From an uncultured Clostridia bacterium (GTDB taxonomy: Bacteria > Bacillota_A > Clostridia > Oscillospirales > Ruminococcaceae): DNA of 7,414 nt. The stretch is taken from positions 1 to 7,414 of the forward strand of contig CAMVPV010000061.1 in NCBI GenBank assembly GCA_947169455.1, in the 5' to 3' direction. The notes beneath the pieces were generated by a model. That model worked only from the letters and a program-made list of their open reading frames with translations, had not been told where the DNA came from and made no database searches. Shown one piece after another: positions 6,469-7,414 of this stretch. Each line of letters opens with the position of its first letter. Position 1 is the first letter of the stretch. A program made the translations under genes and the position numbers.

Positions 6469-6927
6469 ATGATCATAAAATTCTATGACACAGGCACGAT
6501 AGATGACAGTCTGCTGAAGTTCGCCGTAATAATTTCAAGATATGACGGTAAATGGGTATTCTGCAAACACAGGGAACGGGAGACCTATGAAATACCGGGC
6601 GGTCACAGGGAACCGGGTGAATCTGTCGGTGAAACGGCAGAAAGGGAACTCCGCGAGGAGACCGGCGCGTCCGGATACACAATAGCACCTGTGTGCGTGT
6701 ATTCGGTCACGGGCAGGAACCGCGTGAACGATACCGGCGGGGAAATGTTCGGTATGTTATATTTTGCAGACGTTACGGGATTTGAAACGGAGCTCCATTC
6801 CGAAATGGAAAAGGTGATGATTACCGATGAGATACCGTCCGCACTGACATATCCGCTGATACAGCCCGAGCTGATAAAAGAAGCAGCACAGAGAGGATAT
6901 ATTACTTCGGCAATTAAATATCTATAA
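6469..6927 (+). CDS. Nudix hydrolase
   Basis: A 152-aa cytosolic Nudix hydrolase; the family cleaves nucleoside diphosphates linked to another moiety, needing a divalent metal. The Nudix box G-x5-E-x7-R-E-U-x-E-E-x-G-U is matched in full at residues 45-67, with Gly45, Glu51, Arg59, Glu60, Glu63 and Glu64 in place, so it should be active. The N-terminal part LLKFAVIISRYDGKWVFCKH (15-34) forms the first strands and EIPGGH (41-46) leads into the box. Substrate is unknown; sanitising oxidised nucleotides such as 8-oxo-dGTP is one guess, not shown by any residue I can point to. AGGAG at 6457-6461, 7 bp before the ATG, supports the start. It follows the MBOAT gene by 45 bp with no terminator between. 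The codons for Tyr144-Ile149 lie in the left arm of a perfect 20-bp inverted repeat, so the C-terminus may have been rewritten by an insertion. Confidence 0.93.
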   Translation: MIIKFYDTGTIDDSLLKFAVIISRYDGKWVFCKHRERETYEIPGGHREPGESVGETAERELREETGASGYTIAPVCVYSVTGRNRVNDTGGEMFGMLYFADVTGFETELHSEMEKVMITDEIPSALTYPLIQPELIKEAAQRGYITSAIKYL

Positions 6928-7007
6928 TAAACATAAAACATTTTCCGATAGATACAGCTTTATGTTATATTTGATTTTATCGATAAATAATTGCCGAAGT
7001 AATATAT
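6897..7007. repeat. Perfect 20-bp inverted repeat enclosing an AT-rich segment
   Basis: ATATATTACTTCGGCAATTA at 6897-6916 is the exact reverse complement of 6988-7007; pairing stops at both ends. The 71-bp interior (6917-6987) has only 14 G/C bases, far below the flanking coding DNA. The left arm is within the end of the Nudix gene, whose stop is at 6925-6927; the right arm ends 25 bp before the next gene. The unit of 111 bp has the form of a miniature inverted-repeat element, but no clear target duplication is seen. A long-stem RNA hairpin is the other reading. It lacks the short loop and T-run of an ordinary terminator. Confidence 0.75.
6976..6987. repeat. 12-bp palindrome next to the right repeat arm
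   Basis: TTTATCGATAAA is a perfect 12-bp palindrome that abuts the right arm of the 20-bp inverted repeat and lies about 45 bp before the next start codon. Its size would suit a dimeric regulator, but a chance origin in AT-rich DNA is quite possible. The interior also holds imperfect pairs (6930-6937 with 6959-6966, and 6919-6925 with 6948-6954) that could fold within the loop. Confidence 0.45.
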
Positions 7008-7018
7008 GATCTGATCGC

Positions 7019-7024
7019 AGGAAG
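7019..7024 (+). promoter_or_regulatory. Ribosome binding site for the 3'-terminal gene
   Basis: AGGAAG lies 8 bp before the ATG at 7033 and marks that codon as the start of the last, incomplete gene. No convincing sigma-70 promoter was found in the 105-bp gap before it. Confidence 0.75.
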
Positions 7025-7032
7025 TGAGAACA

Positions 7033-7414
7033 ATGTATTATATCATAAGCGAAACGCTCGAACCCGCAGGGAAAGATATTCTTACAAACAGAACAGGACA
7101 GTACGTCGCCATTATCACCTCCGGTGAATGGGAGACGGACTGTGCGCTGTACGATATGGGGATAGACCTTGAGACTGATACTACCGATATCCGCACCTCC
7201 CATGCCGTGGAAAACTACGACTCCATCACCGGCGCTTTCTGCATACCGGACCGCCGCAATTTCTGGGAGGAGAAAAAGTTCGCCTTTGCGCTGGACGAAA
7301 AAGGGATAGTATTCATCGACGACAGCGGCGAGGTGCAGAAGATGATCGATGATATGCGCGTGAACAAGAAATGGCGCTTTCCCGGACTGGAGCGCTTCCT
7401 ATACGATTTTCTCG
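7033..7414 (+). CDS. Unidentified protein, possibly CorA-like (5' part)
   Basis: An ATG at 7033 with AGGAAG 8 bp upstream opens a frame that stays open for 127 codons to the window edge. It begins MYYIISETLEPAG and later reads GAFCIPDRRNFWEEKKFAF (67-85), GIVFIDDSGEV (91-101) and ends at GLERFLYDFL (118-127). No signal peptide or membrane segment is seen in this part. The order of a short beta-rich start, the V-F-I-D-D strand and then a helix starting near F-L-Y-D-F-L recalls the cytoplasmic N-terminal domain of divergent CorA-type divalent cation channels in Clostridia, where the two membrane helices would lie at the unseen C-terminus. That match is from memory of family patterns and is weak; the gene itself is well supported by its ribosome site and codon use matching its neighbours. 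Confidence 0.8.
   Translation, partial: MYYIISETLEPAGKDILTNRTGQYVAIITSGEWETDCALYDMGIDLETDTTDIRTSHAVENYDSITGAFCIPDRRNFWEEKKFAFALDEKGIVFIDDSGEVQKMIDDMRVNKKWRFPGLERFLYDFL

Noticed and set aside
6923..6928. TATAAT overlapping the Nudix stop as a -10 box for the last gene
   Set aside because: No acceptable -35 hexamer is present 15-19 bp upstream, and such a hexamer is expected by chance in this AT-rich stretch.
6897..7007. The 20-bp inverted repeat as an intrinsic terminator
   Set aside because: The arms are 71 bp apart, are not GC-rich, and the right arm is not followed by a T-run.

Overview
The window is an ordinary chromosomal stretch, most likely from a gut Clostridia member of the Ruminococcus/Oscillospiraceae type. 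That placement is an inference. It rests on the heavy use of ATA for Ile beside CGC for Arg, the roughly 50% GC coding DNA, strong AGGAGG-like ribosome sites, and the set of Firmicute-style families. All recognisable genes are on the + strand. No rRNA, tRNA, CRISPR array, phage gene, transposase or defence gene was seen.

Layout. Bases 1-75 are the 3' end of an unidentified gene, followed by a clear intrinsic terminator (107-143). A near-consensus sigma-70 promoter (165-193, TTGACT-17 bp-TATAAT) then starts a new transcription unit. In order it holds a dTMP kinase-like protein (224-877), a DJ-1/PfpI protein (919-1461), 5-formyltetrahydrofolate cyclo-ligase (1463-2041), the cell-wall endolytic transglycosylase MltG (2062-3762), a U32-family protein resembling the tRNA-U34 hydroxylase TrhP (3771-5009), an MBOAT membrane O-acyltransferase starting at TTG (5026-6423) and a Nudix hydrolase (6469-6927). 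Gaps are between 1 and 45 bp and contain no terminator, so these genes are probably co-transcribed, with a possible internal promoter at 864-894. After the Nudix gene comes a 105-bp AT-rich gap with a perfect 20-bp inverted repeat (6897-6916 / 6988-7007) whose left arm lies inside the Nudix coding end. A further gene, possibly CorA-like, starts at 7033 and runs off the window.

How the genes fit together. The dTMP kinase and the cyclo-ligase both bear on thymidylate and one-carbon supply: one phosphorylates dTMP, the other returns 5-formyl-THF to the folate pool used to make dTMP. DJ-1 and Nudix proteins are often linked to damage repair or metabolite clean-up. MltG and the MBOAT protein act at the envelope. 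The MltG-U32 pairing recalls the Bacillus subtilis yrrL-yrrM-yrrN-yrrO cluster, here without the TrmR (yrrM) methyltransferase gene between them.

I did not find a convincing new biological system. The points most worth a second look are the inverted-repeat element after the Nudix gene, the Asp-to-Gly change in the DR(Y/H) motif of the kinase, the MBOAT gene without an adjacent SGNH/DHHW partner, and the MltG-TrhP pairing without TrmR.
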